Source of the DNA: Candidatus Macondimonas diazotrophica
GTDB lineage: Bacteria > Pseudomonadota > Gammaproteobacteria > UBA5335
NCBI RefSeq assembly: GCF_004684205.1
Contig: NZ_SRIO01000003.1
Coordinates: forward strand, 62,001 to 126,000
Direction of reading: 5' to 3'
Length of the DNA: 64,000 nt
The number at the start of each line of letters is the position of its first letter. Within the stretch, counting starts at the first letter, position 1. A model generated the notes under the pieces. The model was not told the DNA's origin. It ran no database searches and was given only the letters and a program-made list of their open reading frames with translations. Positions 1 through 9,721 of the stretch are shown here, piece after piece. A program made the translations under genes and the position numbers.

Positions 1-441
1 CCGCTGCGCGAACAGTGTCTGCAGGAAGCGACCGTCGGACGCAGGGCAGGACTCGCCGGGCAGCCAGATGCACAGGCATTCGGCCAAGGCCGCGTTGGCC
101 AGATCTGTCCGATCGAGCCGGTAGTCGCCTTTGCCGGCCTGTTGTCGTGCTCGGGTGATCAAGCCGCACAGGCCGGCGTAAGCCGCGCGATCTGGGCAGA
201 GCAGCACCAGCTTCAAACCGTCGGCCAAGGTGAATTCACTGCCGATAATGAGGTGAAGGGGATGGTCCCGGGTGGCCCGGTGTGCACGCACGACCCCCGC
301 CACCGAGCATTCATCAGTCAGTGCCAGCGCGCGATAGCCCAGTTGGGCGGCTCGTGCCACCAGTTCCTCGGGGTGCGAGGCGCCCCGCAGAAACGTGAAA
401 CTGGAAACACAATGCAGTTCGGCAAAGCGTGCGTGTGACAT
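1..441 (-). CDS. dnaE2: Error-prone DNA polymerase ImuC/DnaE2, N-terminal part, cut by window edge
   Basis: The 147 codons present read from ATG at 441 to the left edge with no stop. The start of the protein (MSHARFAELHCVSSFTFLRG, then SHPEELVARAAQLGYRALALTDECSVAGVVRA in two pieces) is the PHP domain of DnaE-type alpha subunits, with the DnaE2-typical order ELHC, FLRGASHPEELV and ALTDECS. DnaE2 is the catalytic polymerase of the SOS mutasome and carries out translesion synthesis with ImuA and ImuB. It is the last gene of lexA-imuA-imuB-dnaE2 and lies 54 bases after imuB. The family is about 1000 or more residues long, so most of the gene is outside the window. The operon context makes DnaE2 far more likely than the replicative DnaE1. 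Confidence 0.93.
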   Translation of the reverse strand, partial: MSHARFAELHCVSSFTFLRGASHPEELVARAAQLGYRALALTDECSVAGVVRAHRATRDHPLHLIIGSEFTLADGLKLVLLCPDRAAYAGLCGLITRARQQAGKGDYRLDRTDLANAALAECLCIWLPGESCPASDGRFLQTLFAQR

Positions 442-495
442 GCCCCCGTCATCCCTCCAGCGCATCCAGCTGGATCAACAGGCCGGCCCCGGTCA

Positions 496-1968
496 TCAGC
501 CGAATACGCCGTGCACCGACCAGTGACCCCGGCGCAAATCGCGGAAGACCCACAGCAGGCGACCCTCGTGATCCAGTGCCTGGTAATAGTCGCGGCAGAC
601 TGCTTGCGGATCCCACCAACCGCTCTCGATGCGTTCGGCCGCGGCGATCACGCGCCAGTGCACGGCCGATGTCGGCACAGGTTCGGGCAACAGCCACAGG
701 GGGCGCGGCGCGGCGGGTAGTGGATTGTGCCCGGGGTTGGCATGGGCCTGGCCGGCCTGTTCCGGGCGGTGATCATCGCCGAGCGAGAGGAAATTCAGGG
801 CGTGCGCACCCAGCTGATTGCGCACTTCGTCGAGCAATTGCGACCAGCTGCGTTCATGTTCGGCATGCGTCTGGAAAAGATCCGGGGCAATAGGGTGATG
901 CGGGTGCAGATCGAAACTGGCCAGTTCCAGGGCCACCACAGGGGCGGGCAAAGGATTGCGGGCCAGCTTTTCGTTCAGCAGTTGCGTGCTGTAGCGGCTG
1001 TCCTGGGTGGGTTCGGAGAGCTGCAGGGTCACCGCCGAAACCCGCTGGCGGGGGTGGAACAGCCGGAGGCGTATGCGAGTCGTCGCGGCGGCTCGCTGGG
1101 TCAGAAAACGACCCAACTCGCCCATCAGGGACGCCAGGATCGGCGTCAACCCGTCAAGCCCATCGGTTTCCAGGCCCAGTTCGACGCGGCGCCGAAACCG
1201 GGGTGGCTGTTGGTAGCGGCTCAACAGGGCGGGTGAGGCGCCAAGGGCCTCATCCAGTACATTCACCAGCGGACGGCCATGGCGGCGCGCCAGCCCATCC
1301 CGAGGCAATCGCCAGAGATCCCGTAACGTCCGGACACCGAGCGGAGACAATCGCTGCAGGGTTTTGGGCGCGACTGGCAAGGCGGACAGCGGGAGCGAGC
1401 CAAGCGCCGAACGCAAGGCTGTGGGTTCCAGGACAGTGGTTTCCTGTCCCGATCGCGCCAGCATCCAGGCCGCCAAGGGCGCTGGTGCAAGGGCGATGCG
1501 GCCGTGAACGCCCAGCTGGGCGAGCCTCTGGCGCATCTGTGAGATCAGGGATTCCGATCCGCCGAACAGACGCAGGCTACCACCCACCTCCAGCAGCACG
1601 GCATCCGGCCGATCGAGGCTGACCCAATCGCTGAAGCGCAGGCAATGCCGTGCCACTCGTCGCCGCCAGCGCATCTCGGCCCGGTGATCCCGGGCCTGTA
1701 CCTGCAGTGAGGGGCAGAGGGCACAGGCGGCGGGCAGAGACATCCCGGGGAGAACGCCGTGACCTGCCGCATCATGGTTTGCGGCATGAACGACGGATTG
1801 GCCGCCCTGCGTGTGGATCACGGCGCCGGCGATTCCCGGTGGCCATGACAGGCCCTGCAGCGCCAGTTCGGGGAGGTGGATGCACAGCCACAGCTCCTGC
1901 CGGGCGAGCGGCGCGGCGGGCGGTATGTCGGGGTCGGAGAACGGGGCAGCAAGGGCGATGTTCGACAT
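496..1968 (-). CDS. imuB: ImuB, inactive Y-family polymerase-like mutasome subunit
   Basis: This 490-residue protein is a Y-family polymerase relative that scaffolds the SOS mutasome, linking DnaE2 and the beta clamp. The polymerase-like region starts near residue 26 (LWLCIHLPELAL), where active Y-family enzymes carry the metal-binding DMDAFF motif. Here His and Pro replace the acidic residues, as is typical of catalytically dead ImuB. The palm remnant (VSLDRPDAVLLEVGG, LRLFGG about 132-137) also lacks the usual SxDE catalytic pair. The C-terminal RIESGWWD and WVFRDLR segments are typical of ImuB. The gene starts 11 bases after the imuA stop. A clamp-binding motif was not identified with certainty. 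Confidence 0.93.
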   Translation of the reverse strand: MSNIALAAPFSDPDIPPAAPLARQELWLCIHLPELALQGLSWPPGIAGAVIHTQGGQSVVHAANHDAAGHGVLPGMSLPAACALCPSLQVQARDHRAEMRWRRRVARHCLRFSDWVSLDRPDAVLLEVGGSLRLFGGSESLISQMRQRLAQLGVHGRIALAPAPLAAWMLARSGQETTVLEPTALRSALGSLPLSALPVAPKTLQRLSPLGVRTLRDLWRLPRDGLARRHGRPLVNVLDEALGASPALLSRYQQPPRFRRRVELGLETDGLDGLTPILASLMGELGRFLTQRAAATTRIRLRLFHPRQRVSAVTLQLSEPTQDSRYSTQLLNEKLARNPLPAPVVALELASFDLHPHHPIAPDLFQTHAEHERSWSQLLDEVRNQLGAHALNFLSLGDDHRPEQAGQAHANPGHNPLPAAPRPLWLLPEPVPTSAVHWRVIAAAERIESGWWDPQAVCRDYYQALDHEGRLLWVFRDLRRGHWSVHGVFG

Positions 1969-1979
1969 CGGTCATCTAC

Positions 1980-2609
1980 TCAGGATCGTGCCGGGGCATC
2001 GGCCCGGCCCAGCTGGATGCAGCCCTGTTTCCAGCTGCCGCGCGCCTTGTTTACATGTACCCACAGCGCATCGGCCCGGTACGCCAATTCCAGTCGCACC
2101 GCCGCGGGCGAATGGGCCATTGTCTGCCGCAGGAACAGGATACCCAGTCCGCCACCGGCCTCGACTGCCAGTTGCAGACGCCGCAGGATTGTGGCGTCGC
2201 AGTGGGCCGGCCAGGTCATGACGATCCCGCAGGCGGGGTGGCGCAGGAGTTTTTCGAGGCACCACCACAGATCAGCCGGCACGACAGGATCGACGCAAAG
2301 GATGCGGGACAGATCCAGGCCAGCCTGAGTCAACCCGGGTGTGTAGGGGCGATAGGGCGGCGCGGCCCAGATGATCCAGCGCCCTTCTGCCTGTATTTGG
2401 CGCAGCGCGGGCAGCAGCAGGCGAATCTCAGCCAGTCCCGGCGTGGGCGTCTGGATTTCGATCAGCCGTCCCATGGGCCATCCACCCCCCGGCAGCAGGG
2501 CGTCCAGCTCAGGATGGCCTGTCGGGCGGAACGCCGAAGCCGGGGTGGACGTCCGCCCGCCCCGAAAGAGCGTCGGGCAGTCGGCCAGCAGTCGCTCCAG
2601 GCGGTCCAT
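1980..2609 (-). CDS. imuA: ImuA, RecA-like/SulA-related mutasome accessory protein
   Basis: This 209-residue protein matches ImuA, the RecA/SulA-superfamily protein needed for SOS mutagenesis with ImuB and DnaE2. The start is ATG at 2609, two bases after the lexA stop, giving MDRLERLLADCPTLFRGG. The region FRPTGHPELDALLPGGGWPMGRLIEI is the ImuA version of the RecA Walker A area and has no standard GKT, as is usual for these proteins. An in-frame extension upstream would lie inside lexA and is not used. Gap sizes of 2 and 11 bases to its neighbours support one transcript with lexA, imuB and dnaE2, repressed by LexA. Confidence 0.9.
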   Translation of the reverse strand: MDRLERLLADCPTLFRGGRTSTPASAFRPTGHPELDALLPGGGWPMGRLIEIQTPTPGLAEIRLLLPALRQIQAEGRWIIWAAPPYRPYTPGLTQAGLDLSRILCVDPVVPADLWWCLEKLLRHPACGIVMTWPAHCDATILRRLQLAVEAGGGLGILFLRQTMAHSPAAVRLELAYRADALWVHVNKARGSWKQGCIQLGRADAPARS

Positions 2610-2611
2610 GG

Positions 2612-3217
2612 CTAATCGATGGTGGTTCGGATGACCCCGACCACGACACCCTCGATGACCAGCTCTTCCCGCGAGAGATCGACGGTCAGGATGGGGTAGT
2701 CGGGGTTGGCGGGCTCCAGATGGGCGATTTCGTCCCGCAGGCGGAGACGTTTGACGGTGGCCTCCCCGCCCCATCGCGCGACCACGATACGGCCATTCCA
2801 GGTCTCGGCGCTGCGCTGCACGGCCACGAGATCGCCATCCAGAATACCGGCATCGCGCATACTCATGCCCTGCACGCGCAGCAGGTAGTCGGCCTTGCCT
2901 TTGAACCAGCTCGGATCGATCGGTGCCTGCTTTTCGACATGCTCCTCGGCCAGGATGGGCTGACCGGCTGCAACCCGTCCGACAATCGGCAATCCGAGCC
3001 GGGGCGGGGACTTCAGCCGGATGCCGCGCGCTGCGCGCGGTGTCAGCTCCAGATGCCCCTTGCGCTGCAGGGCGCGCAACTGATCACGAACCGCATTGAC
3101 TGAGGCGAATCCCAGTTCGCGCGCGAGTTCGGCCAAGGTGGGCGGCGCGCCGTCCTGCTCGATGGCCCGACCGATCAGGTCGAGAATCTGCTGCTGGCGG
3201 GGAGTGGGGCTGTTCAT
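2612..3217 (-). CDS. lexA: LexA, SOS repressor and self-cleaving protease
   Basis: This 201-residue LexA is the transcriptional repressor of the DNA-damage response. Residues 1-65 form the winged helix (MNSPTPRQQQILDLIGRAIE onward). The self-cleavage site is Ala84-Gly85 (RVAAGQP). The catalytic dyad is Ser119 (GMSMRDAGILDGD) and Lys156 (ATVKRL). It is the first gene of lexA-imuA-imuB-dnaE2, so it controls the mutasome and itself through the box at 3217-3236. The start is fixed by alignment of MNSPTPRQQQILDLI with E. coli MKALTARQQEVFDLI. That leaves the operator directly against the ATG and no room for a Shine-Dalgarno site. Confidence 0.97.
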   Translation of the reverse strand: MNSPTPRQQQILDLIGRAIEQDGAPPTLAELARELGFASVNAVRDQLRALQRKGHLELTPRAARGIRLKSPPRLGLPIVGRVAAGQPILAEEHVEKQAPIDPSWFKGKADYLLRVQGMSMRDAGILDGDLVAVQRSAETWNGRIVVARWGGEATVKRLRLRDEIAHLEPANPDYPILTVDLSREELVIEGVVVGVIRTTID

Positions 3218-3255
3218 ACTGTAAAAATTTACAGTAGTTGGGCAGGTCTGGGCAA
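3217..3255 (-). promoter_or_regulatory. LexA (SOS) box and lexA promoter abutting the start codon
   Basis: Read on the minus strand, bases 3236 to 3217 are TACTGTAAATTTTTACAGTA, a near-perfect CTGT-N8-ACAG LexA box. A candidate -35 (TTGCCC, 3255-3250) is followed by a 16-base spacer and a -10 (TGTAAA, 3233-3228) inside the box. This places transcription start at about 3220-3222, only 3-5 bases before the lexA ATG at 3217. The last base of the box is the A of the ATG. The mRNA is therefore predicted to be leaderless or nearly so. Confidence 0.88.
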
Positions 3256-3370
3256 GCGGTGCTTGCGACTGGGCAGGCCCCCTGCGGTGCCCGGTCCCGT
3301 CTTGTGCGAGACCGGAGCGGTTCAGCGATGGCGGGGGGGCTGCCGGGTCACGGCCAAGGATCGCGTCCGG

Positions 3371-6300
3371 TCATGCCCGGCGCCACTGGTAGTGGTAGTA
3401 AAGCACCGGGATGACGATCAGGGTCAGCAGGGTGGAGACGAAGAGGCCAAAGATCAGCGAGACCGCAAGACCGCCGAAGATGGGGTCGTCGAGGATGAAG
3501 AATCCGCCCATCATCGCCGCCAGCGCGGTGAGAGCGATCGGTTTGGCGCGCACGGCAGCGGCGGCGATGGTGGCCTCGGCTAGCGGTTTTCCGGCCCCGA
3601 CCTCCTGCTGGATGAAATCCACCAGCAGGATGGAGTTGCGCACGATGATCCCGGCCAGGGCCATCATGCCGATCATGGAGGGCGCGGTGAAGTGCTGGCC
3701 GAGCAGCGCATGGCCCGGAAGGATGCCGATCAGGGTCAGCGGGATCGGCACCATGATCAGCATTGGTACCGCATAGGACCGGAACTGCGCCACCACCAGC
3801 AGATAGATCAGCACCAGTCCGCCCAGGTAGGCGATGCCCATGTCGCGGAAGGTCTCGTAGGTCACCTGCCATTCGCCGTCCCATTTCAGGCTCCAGAGAT
3901 AGGGTTCGTCTGGCTGGTGGGTCAGATACTGAATGAGCGGCGCGCCTTCGATGGGCGTTTCACCGAGTGTCGCGGCAATCGCCGCCAAGCCATACAGCGG
4001 GCTGTCGGTGGCACCGGTCACATCGCCCGTGACATAGACCACCGGCAACAGATCCTTGTGATGGATGGTCTGCTCGCGCGTGGTGTGCCGGACTGTGGCG
4101 ATCTCGGACAGCGGCACCAGGGTCCCGGAGGCCGAGCGCAACCGCAGGCTGGCCAGCACATCGGCCCGGTCCTGCGCCCCGGATGGCAGTTCGACGCGGA
4201 TCGGGACCGGATGTTTGGCCTGTTCGTCATGCAGATAGGACATGTCCTCCCCGCGCAGCGCGGCAGCGACGGCGGCGGCCACGGTCTGCTGGGAAATGCC
4301 GAGGCGTGCGGCGCGCGCGCGGTCCACCGCGACGACCAGTTTCCTCTGCGGTGCCTCGATGCTGTCATCTACGTCCACCACGTCCGGTGTGGCTTCGAAG
4401 ACCTGTCGGACAGTCTGGGCGACGGCCATCTGCCGCGGGTAGTCGGGACCATAGATTTCGGCCACCAGTGGCGCCATCACCGGCGGGCCGGGCGGCACCT
4501 CGACCACCTTCACATTGGCGCCGAAGCGCCGGCCGATCTCGGCCAGCGGCGGCCGCACCGCCAGGGCGATGGCGTGCGAGCTGCGGTCGCGGTGATGCTT
4601 GTCCAGCAGATTGACCTGAATGTCTCCCTGATGGGGCGCACGCCGCAGGTAATACTGGCGCACCAGTCCGTTGAAGTTGATCGGCGCGGAGCTGCCGGCA
4701 TAGAGCTGGTAGTTGGTGACCTCGGGCACGGTTTCCAGATGGTCGGCCAAGGCTTGCAGCACGCGATGGGTCTGTTCCACCGGCGTGCCCTCGGGCATGT
4801 CGAGCACCACCTGGAATTCGCTCTTGTTGTCCAGCGGCAGCATCTTCATGACCACGGCACGCATACCGACCAGCGCGAAAGACAGGCCGATGAGCAGGAG
4901 CATGGCCGCAATCAGCGTCCAGCGATTGCGCCCCCCCTGGGCACCGCCCAGAAAGGGCGTCATCACGCGCCGGAACGTCCGATGCAGGAAATCATCCCCC
5001 GGTTCAGTCGTCGCATGGGCCGGAGCGGCCTTGAGAAACAGGCGGCGATACAGCCAGGGGGTGAAGATGAAGGCCACGGCCAGCGAGATCATCATGCCGG
5101 TCGAGGCATTGATCGGAATCGGCTGCATGTAGGGGCCCATCAGGCCACTCACGAAGGCCATCGGCATCAGCGCGGCGATGACGGTGAAGGTCGCCAGGAT
5201 GGTCGGGCCGCCGACCTCGTCCACGGCTGCCGGAATCGCCGCGGTCAGGGATTGTTGGCCCATGGCCATGTGCCGGTGAATGTTTTCCACCACCACGATG
5301 GCATCGTCGACCAGAATGCCGATGGAGAAGATCAGCGCGAACAGCGACACCCGATTCAGGGTGAACCCCCAGGCCCAGGAGGCGAACAGGGTCAGGGCCA
5401 GGGTGACGATGACCGCCGCCCCCACCACGAGCGCCTCCCGCCGGCCCAGGGCCAGCAGCACCAGCAGCACCACCGAGACCGTGGCGAAGATCAGCTTCTT
5501 GATCAGCGTCTGCGCTTTTTCCTGCGCGGTTTCGCCGTAGTTTCGGGTAATGGTCGCGTGGACGCCCTGGGGGAAGTAGATGCCGCGCATCTGCTCGAAG
5601 CGGTCGGTTACCGCCCGGGCCACGTCGACCGCGTTTTCGCCCGGCTTTTTGGACACGGCGAGGGTGACGGCCGGGTAGCGTCGGCCGGTGGCAGCGGCAT
5701 CTCCATGGCCCGGCCCGATGCCGTAGGTCACATATTGAACGGGCTGATCGGGGCCTTCCTCGATCCGGGCCACCTCACGCAGGAAGACCGGCGCCCCGTC
5801 GTGAACACCGACGATGAGATTGGCCACTTCCTCGGGCGTGGTCAGGAAAGTGCCGGCCTGGACCAGGACTTCGTTGTTGCCGTCGACCAAGCTGCCGGCG
5901 TCGCTGGAAGCATTGGTGGCGGCCAGCGCCCGCCGCAGATCGTCCAGCGATAGGTTGTAGCCGGCCAGGCGGGTCGGATCGAAGGCCACGCGAACCACCC
6001 GTTCCGGTCCGCCGATGATGTCAATGTCGCGAGTGCCCGGTACGCGCTGGATTTCGGTTTCCACGGTGCGAGCGATGCGCAGCAGGTCGGCCGCGGTGAT
6101 GTCGGGGTTCTCGCTCCAGAGCGTTCCGGCGGCGATCGGGACATCGTCGATGCCTTTGGGTTTGATCAGCGGCTGGCCGACCCCGGCCTTGGGCGGCAGC
6201 CAGTCCTGATTGGAGTAAAACGCGTTGTAGAGGCGGACGATGGCCTCGGTGCGCGGTTCGCCTACCTTGAATTGGACGGTCAGCGCCGCCATCCCGGGGG

Positions 6301-6586
6301 TCGAGGCCGAATAGATGTGCTCGACGCCCTGGATTTCCGAGATGATCTGTTCGGCCGGCGTGGCGACCAGTGATTCCACCTCGGCCGCCGCAGCGCCGGG
6401 ATAGGGAATGAAGACGTTGGCGAAGGTGACGTCGATCTGCGGCTCTTCTTCGCGGGGAGTGATCAACACCGCGAACAGACCGAGCAGGAGGCCGGTCAGC
6501 GCCAGTAGCGGTGTGATTTCCGATTGCAGGAACGCTTGGGCAATGCGTCCCGAAATCCCCAGTCGCACCGGCTCAGGACCGTTCAT
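3371..6586 (-). CDS. RND-family efflux pump, inner-membrane permease subunit
   Basis: This 1071-residue RND permease has the usual length and layout: one helix near the N-terminus (about 25-43), a large periplasmic loop (porter domain), a helix bundle (about 365-510), a second periplasmic loop and a final helix bundle. The proton-relay aspartates Asp427-Asp428 sit in the fourth helix (GILVDDAIVVVENIHRH). The N-terminal EEEPQIDVTFANVFIPYPGA is typical of HAE/HME-type pumps. Its ATG overlaps the stop of the membrane-fusion gene (ATGA), so the two are translationally coupled. The substrate cannot be read from sequence. Context (sulfide oxidation genes, persulfide-type repressor) suggests a sulfur compound or an inhibitor, as inference only. 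Confidence 0.93.
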   Translation of the reverse strand: MNGPEPVRLGISGRIAQAFLQSEITPLLALTGLLLGLFAVLITPREEEPQIDVTFANVFIPYPGAAAAEVESLVATPAEQIISEIQGVEHIYSASTPGMAALTVQFKVGEPRTEAIVRLYNAFYSNQDWLPPKAGVGQPLIKPKGIDDVPIAAGTLWSENPDITAADLLRIARTVETEIQRVPGTRDIDIIGGPERVVRVAFDPTRLAGYNLSLDDLRRALAATNASSDAGSLVDGNNEVLVQAGTFLTTPEEVANLIVGVHDGAPVFLREVARIEEGPDQPVQYVTYGIGPGHGDAAATGRRYPAVTLAVSKKPGENAVDVARAVTDRFEQMRGIYFPQGVHATITRNYGETAQEKAQTLIKKLIFATVSVVLLVLLALGRREALVVGAAVIVTLALTLFASWAWGFTLNRVSLFALIFSIGILVDDAIVVVENIHRHMAMGQQSLTAAIPAAVDEVGGPTILATFTVIAALMPMAFVSGLMGPYMQPIPINASTGMMISLAVAFIFTPWLYRRLFLKAAPAHATTEPGDDFLHRTFRRVMTPFLGGAQGGRNRWTLIAAMLLLIGLSFALVGMRAVVMKMLPLDNKSEFQVVLDMPEGTPVEQTHRVLQALADHLETVPEVTNYQLYAGSSAPINFNGLVRQYYLRRAPHQGDIQVNLLDKHHRDRSSHAIALAVRPPLAEIGRRFGANVKVVEVPPGPPVMAPLVAEIYGPDYPRQMAVAQTVRQVFEATPDVVDVDDSIEAPQRKLVVAVDRARAARLGISQQTVAAAVAAALRGEDMSYLHDEQAKHPVPIRVELPSGAQDRADVLASLRLRSASGTLVPLSEIATVRHTTREQTIHHKDLLPVVYVTGDVTGATDSPLYGLAAIAATLGETPIEGAPLIQYLTHQPDEPYLWSLKWDGEWQVTYETFRDMGIAYLGGLVLIYLLVVAQFRSYAVPMLIMVPIPLTLIGILPGHALLGQHFTAPSMIGMMALAGIIVRNSILLVDFIQQEVGAGKPLAEATIAAAAVRAKPIALTALAAMMGGFFILDDPIFGGLAVSLIFGLFVSTLLTLIVIPVLYYHYQWRRA

Positions 6587-7656
6587 CGGGTTTCCTCGCG
6601 CCGATCAGTCTGCTTGTAGGCGATGGCTGCGGCGATCGGGTCGGTCGCAATCCGTTCACCGGCATCGAGTCCCGCCAGCACCGGCACCCGATCCTCGGCG
6701 GTTGGCGTTCCAACGCGCAGATAGCGCAGCTCGATCCGGCCCTGCTCGTCCACCACATAGGCACCGGTCAGCTCGCCGCGACGCAGCAGTGCGGTTTCCG
6801 GGATGAGCAGCCGATTGTCTTCTCCGCTGACGAACGCGATCTTGACCAGCGTGCCCGGAAAAGCGCCGTAATCGCCGCTGGGCAGATCGACACGGACCTG
6901 AAAGGTGTGGGTCAGCGGATCGGCCGTCGGCGGAAAACGAATCGACTCGGCAGGCAGCGAACGGCCGTCAGGGAGGATGATGCGTGCCTTTCGATGCTTG
7001 CGCAGCGGGCCGACATGTTGCTGGGGGATCGCCACCACGGCGCGCAGACGCTCCAGCGAAACGCCGGTCATCAGGGGCTTGCCCGGCGCTACGGTTTCAC
7101 CGATCTGCACGAGCCGGGCCACGACAATGCCGGGATAGGGCGCGCGCACTACGGTGTAGCCGAGATCCTCGCGCGCCTGATCGAGCGCGGCCCGGGCGGC
7201 ATCGACCCGAGCGCGGGCGGCGCTGAGGTCCGCCGCCGCCTTGTCGTAATCGGCCTTGGCGATCAGCTTCTTGTCATAGACCGCCTTGATCCGCGCATAA
7301 GTGAGCTGCACTTCGGCCAGTCGGGTCCGGGCTTCGGCCAAGACTGCTTTGGCAGCGACTGTTTGCGCGCGCTGCTCGGTTCCGGTGAGGCGCACGATGA
7401 CGGCGTTCTTCTCTACATGATCTCCGATGTCATAGAGAATTTCCGTCACCCGACCGCGGGTCTGGGCGGCGACGGTGGACTGTTCGATGGCTTCCAGCGT
7501 GCCATCGAAGGCCGCTTCGCGGGCGACCGAGGCGCTTTCGGCGACAACGGTGCTCAGCGGTGCGGGCTGATCGGCAGCAGCGGGTGCGGTCATCGTCGCA
7601 CCGGACAGCAAGGTCAGTGTGATCAGCAACGGGCCAAAACGCATGACGGTCGGCAT
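6583..7656 (-). CDS. Efflux periplasmic adaptor (membrane-fusion) protein, HlyD/RND type
   Basis: This 357-residue adaptor joins the RND permease to an outer-membrane channel. The start at 7656 gives a clean signal peptide (MPTVMRFGPLLITLTLLSGA, cleavage after the Ala run near 28). It is followed by the lipoyl half-motif (TRGRVTEILYDIGDHVEKN), an alpha-hairpin about 90-160 rich in Ala, Lys and Asp heptads, the second lipoyl half (APYPGIVVARLVQIGETV) and a beta-barrel. The alternative ATG at 7644 would shorten the signal peptide. The frame is open further upstream, but that stretch lies in the neighbouring DUF2892 gene. It is coupled to the RND gene and lies 35 bases after the DUF2892 gene. 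Confidence 0.92.
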   Translation of the reverse strand: MPTVMRFGPLLITLTLLSGATMTAPAAADQPAPLSTVVAESASVAREAAFDGTLEAIEQSTVAAQTRGRVTEILYDIGDHVEKNAVIVRLTGTEQRAQTVAAKAVLAEARTRLAEVQLTYARIKAVYDKKLIAKADYDKAAADLSAARARVDAARAALDQAREDLGYTVVRAPYPGIVVARLVQIGETVAPGKPLMTGVSLERLRAVVAIPQQHVGPLRKHRKARIILPDGRSLPAESIRFPPTADPLTHTFQVRVDLPSGDYGAFPGTLVKIAFVSGEDNRLLIPETALLRRGELTGAYVVDEQGRIELRYLRVGTPTAEDRVPVLAGLDAGERIATDPIAAAIAYKQTDRREETR

Positions 7657-7691
7657 GGCAGTCTCTCGATGCGATGGGTGGCAGTGCGTGC

Positions 7692-7928
7692 TCAGTCGGT
7701 TTGACCTGAGAAGGAAAAGGCTGCGCCGGGCTGGACGCCAAGGCGTTTCAGAATCACGGCCAGCGGGCAAAAACCGCTGAAGGAGGATTGCAGAAGATTG
7801 GCCCCGACAAAGGCCGTCAGCCACAGCCAGTATCCGCTGTGCAGCTGTGACAGGATGAGCGACAGCAGCACCATGCCACCGGCGACGCGCAGCACCCAGC
7901 GATCGATGTTGGAGTCGGTGTGGGTCAT
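7692..7928 (-). CDS. DUF2892 small membrane protein (YgaP-like transmembrane module)
   Basis: This 78-residue protein starts at ATG 7928 behind a strong AAGGAG site. It has two hydrophobic segments ([18 protein letters not shown] and [17 protein letters not shown]) followed by the family signature [17 protein letters not shown]2892 forms the membrane part of E. coli YgaP, where it is fused to a rhodanese domain and sits next to the ArsR regulator YgaV. Here the rhodanese domain is absent, but the same pairing with a YgaV/BigR-like regulator is kept. The GFCP cysteine is a plausible sulfur or thiol contact. The molecular role of the isolated module is unknown. Confidence 0.88.
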   Translation of the reverse strand: MTHTDSNIDRWVLRVAGGMVLLSLILSQLHSGYWLWLTAFVGANLLQSSFSGFCPLAVILKRLGVQPGAAFSFSGQTD

Positions 7929-8010
7929 GACGATCTCCTTGTGGCAAGCGGCGTGAAAACCCAATCAGCCGGAACGTGTGCCTGCGCCTCAGGCTGGGAT
8001 TCAGTTTTGA

Positions 8011-8343
8011 TCATGATGAGGGCGCGCAAAAATGCGCATGCAAGACCTGGATCAAGTCGAGGGCTGGTCCGGGCATGACACGATAGAAAATCGTCTGTGA
8101 TTCGCGCCGGGTGGCGACCAGATCGTCCTTGCGCAAGACCGCCAGATGCTGGGATAGCGCGGACTGCGACAGTGGGATCCGCGCGTTCAGCGCCCCGACA
8201 GACAGCTCGCCCTCGGCCAGGGCGCAAAGAATCTGCAGGCGATGGGGGTTGGCCAGTGCCTTCAACAGATCTGCGGCCGTATGGGCATGCGTGCTCATTT
8301 CGGCGGCTGAAGGCAGGGTCACGTCGGTCGGCCAGCTATTCAT
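8011..8343 (-). CDS. ArsR-family repressor with two cysteines, BigR/SqrR/YgaV type (probable persulfide sensor)
   Basis: This 110-residue winged-helix repressor has its recognition helix at about 58-76 (LSQSALSQHLAVLRKDDLV). The metal-binding ELCVCDL motif of classical ArsR is missing. Instead there are exactly two cysteines, Cys40 (LQILCAL) and Cys106 (AHFCAPSS). These match the pair in BigR, SqrR and YgaV that forms a di- or polysulfide bridge on exposure to reactive sulfur and releases DNA. The neighbours fit this: a YgaP-like DUF2892 gene downstream and SQR divergent. It probably controls both flanking operons and itself through the palindrome at 8351-8363. Ligand specificity is inferred from residue positions and context. 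Confidence 0.88.
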   Translation of the reverse strand: MNSWPTDVTLPSAAEMSTHAHTAADLLKALANPHRLQILCALAEGELSVGALNARIPLSQSALSQHLAVLRKDDLVATRRESQTIFYRVMPGPALDLIQVLHAHFCAPSS

Positions 8344-8350
8344 GATTTAA

Positions 8351-8363
8351 ACCTAAATTAGGT
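8351..8363. promoter_or_regulatory. Palindromic operator candidate between the repressor and SQR
   Basis: The 13-base palindrome ACCTAAATTAGGT (arms ACCTAA and TTAGGT around a central A) lies 7 bases from the repressor ATG and directly before the -35 of the SQR promoter. Weaker outer symmetry (ATTTA at 8345-8349, TAAAT at 8369-8373) surrounds it. Its place between divergent genes fits joint control by the ArsR-family protein. Binding is inferred. Confidence 0.6.
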
Positions 8364-8364
8364 A

Positions 8365-9716
<1,352 letters not shown>

Positions 9717-9721
9717 TTGGT

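Noticed and set aside
1650-2615. A 321-codon open frame antisense to imuA and imuB
   Set aside because: Arg/Gly/Pro-rich translation without motifs, against two well-supported mutasome genes.
3291-3315. Inverted repeat CCGGTC/GACCGG after the RND gene, considered as a terminator
   Set aside because: The loop is long, the stem is interrupted and no T-run follows on the minus strand.
3692-5953. A 753-codon open frame antisense to the RND permease gene
   Set aside because: It is a mirror of a GC-rich coding gene. Its translation is rich in His, Gln, Arg and Gly with no recognisable motif, while the minus-strand frame has clear RND features.
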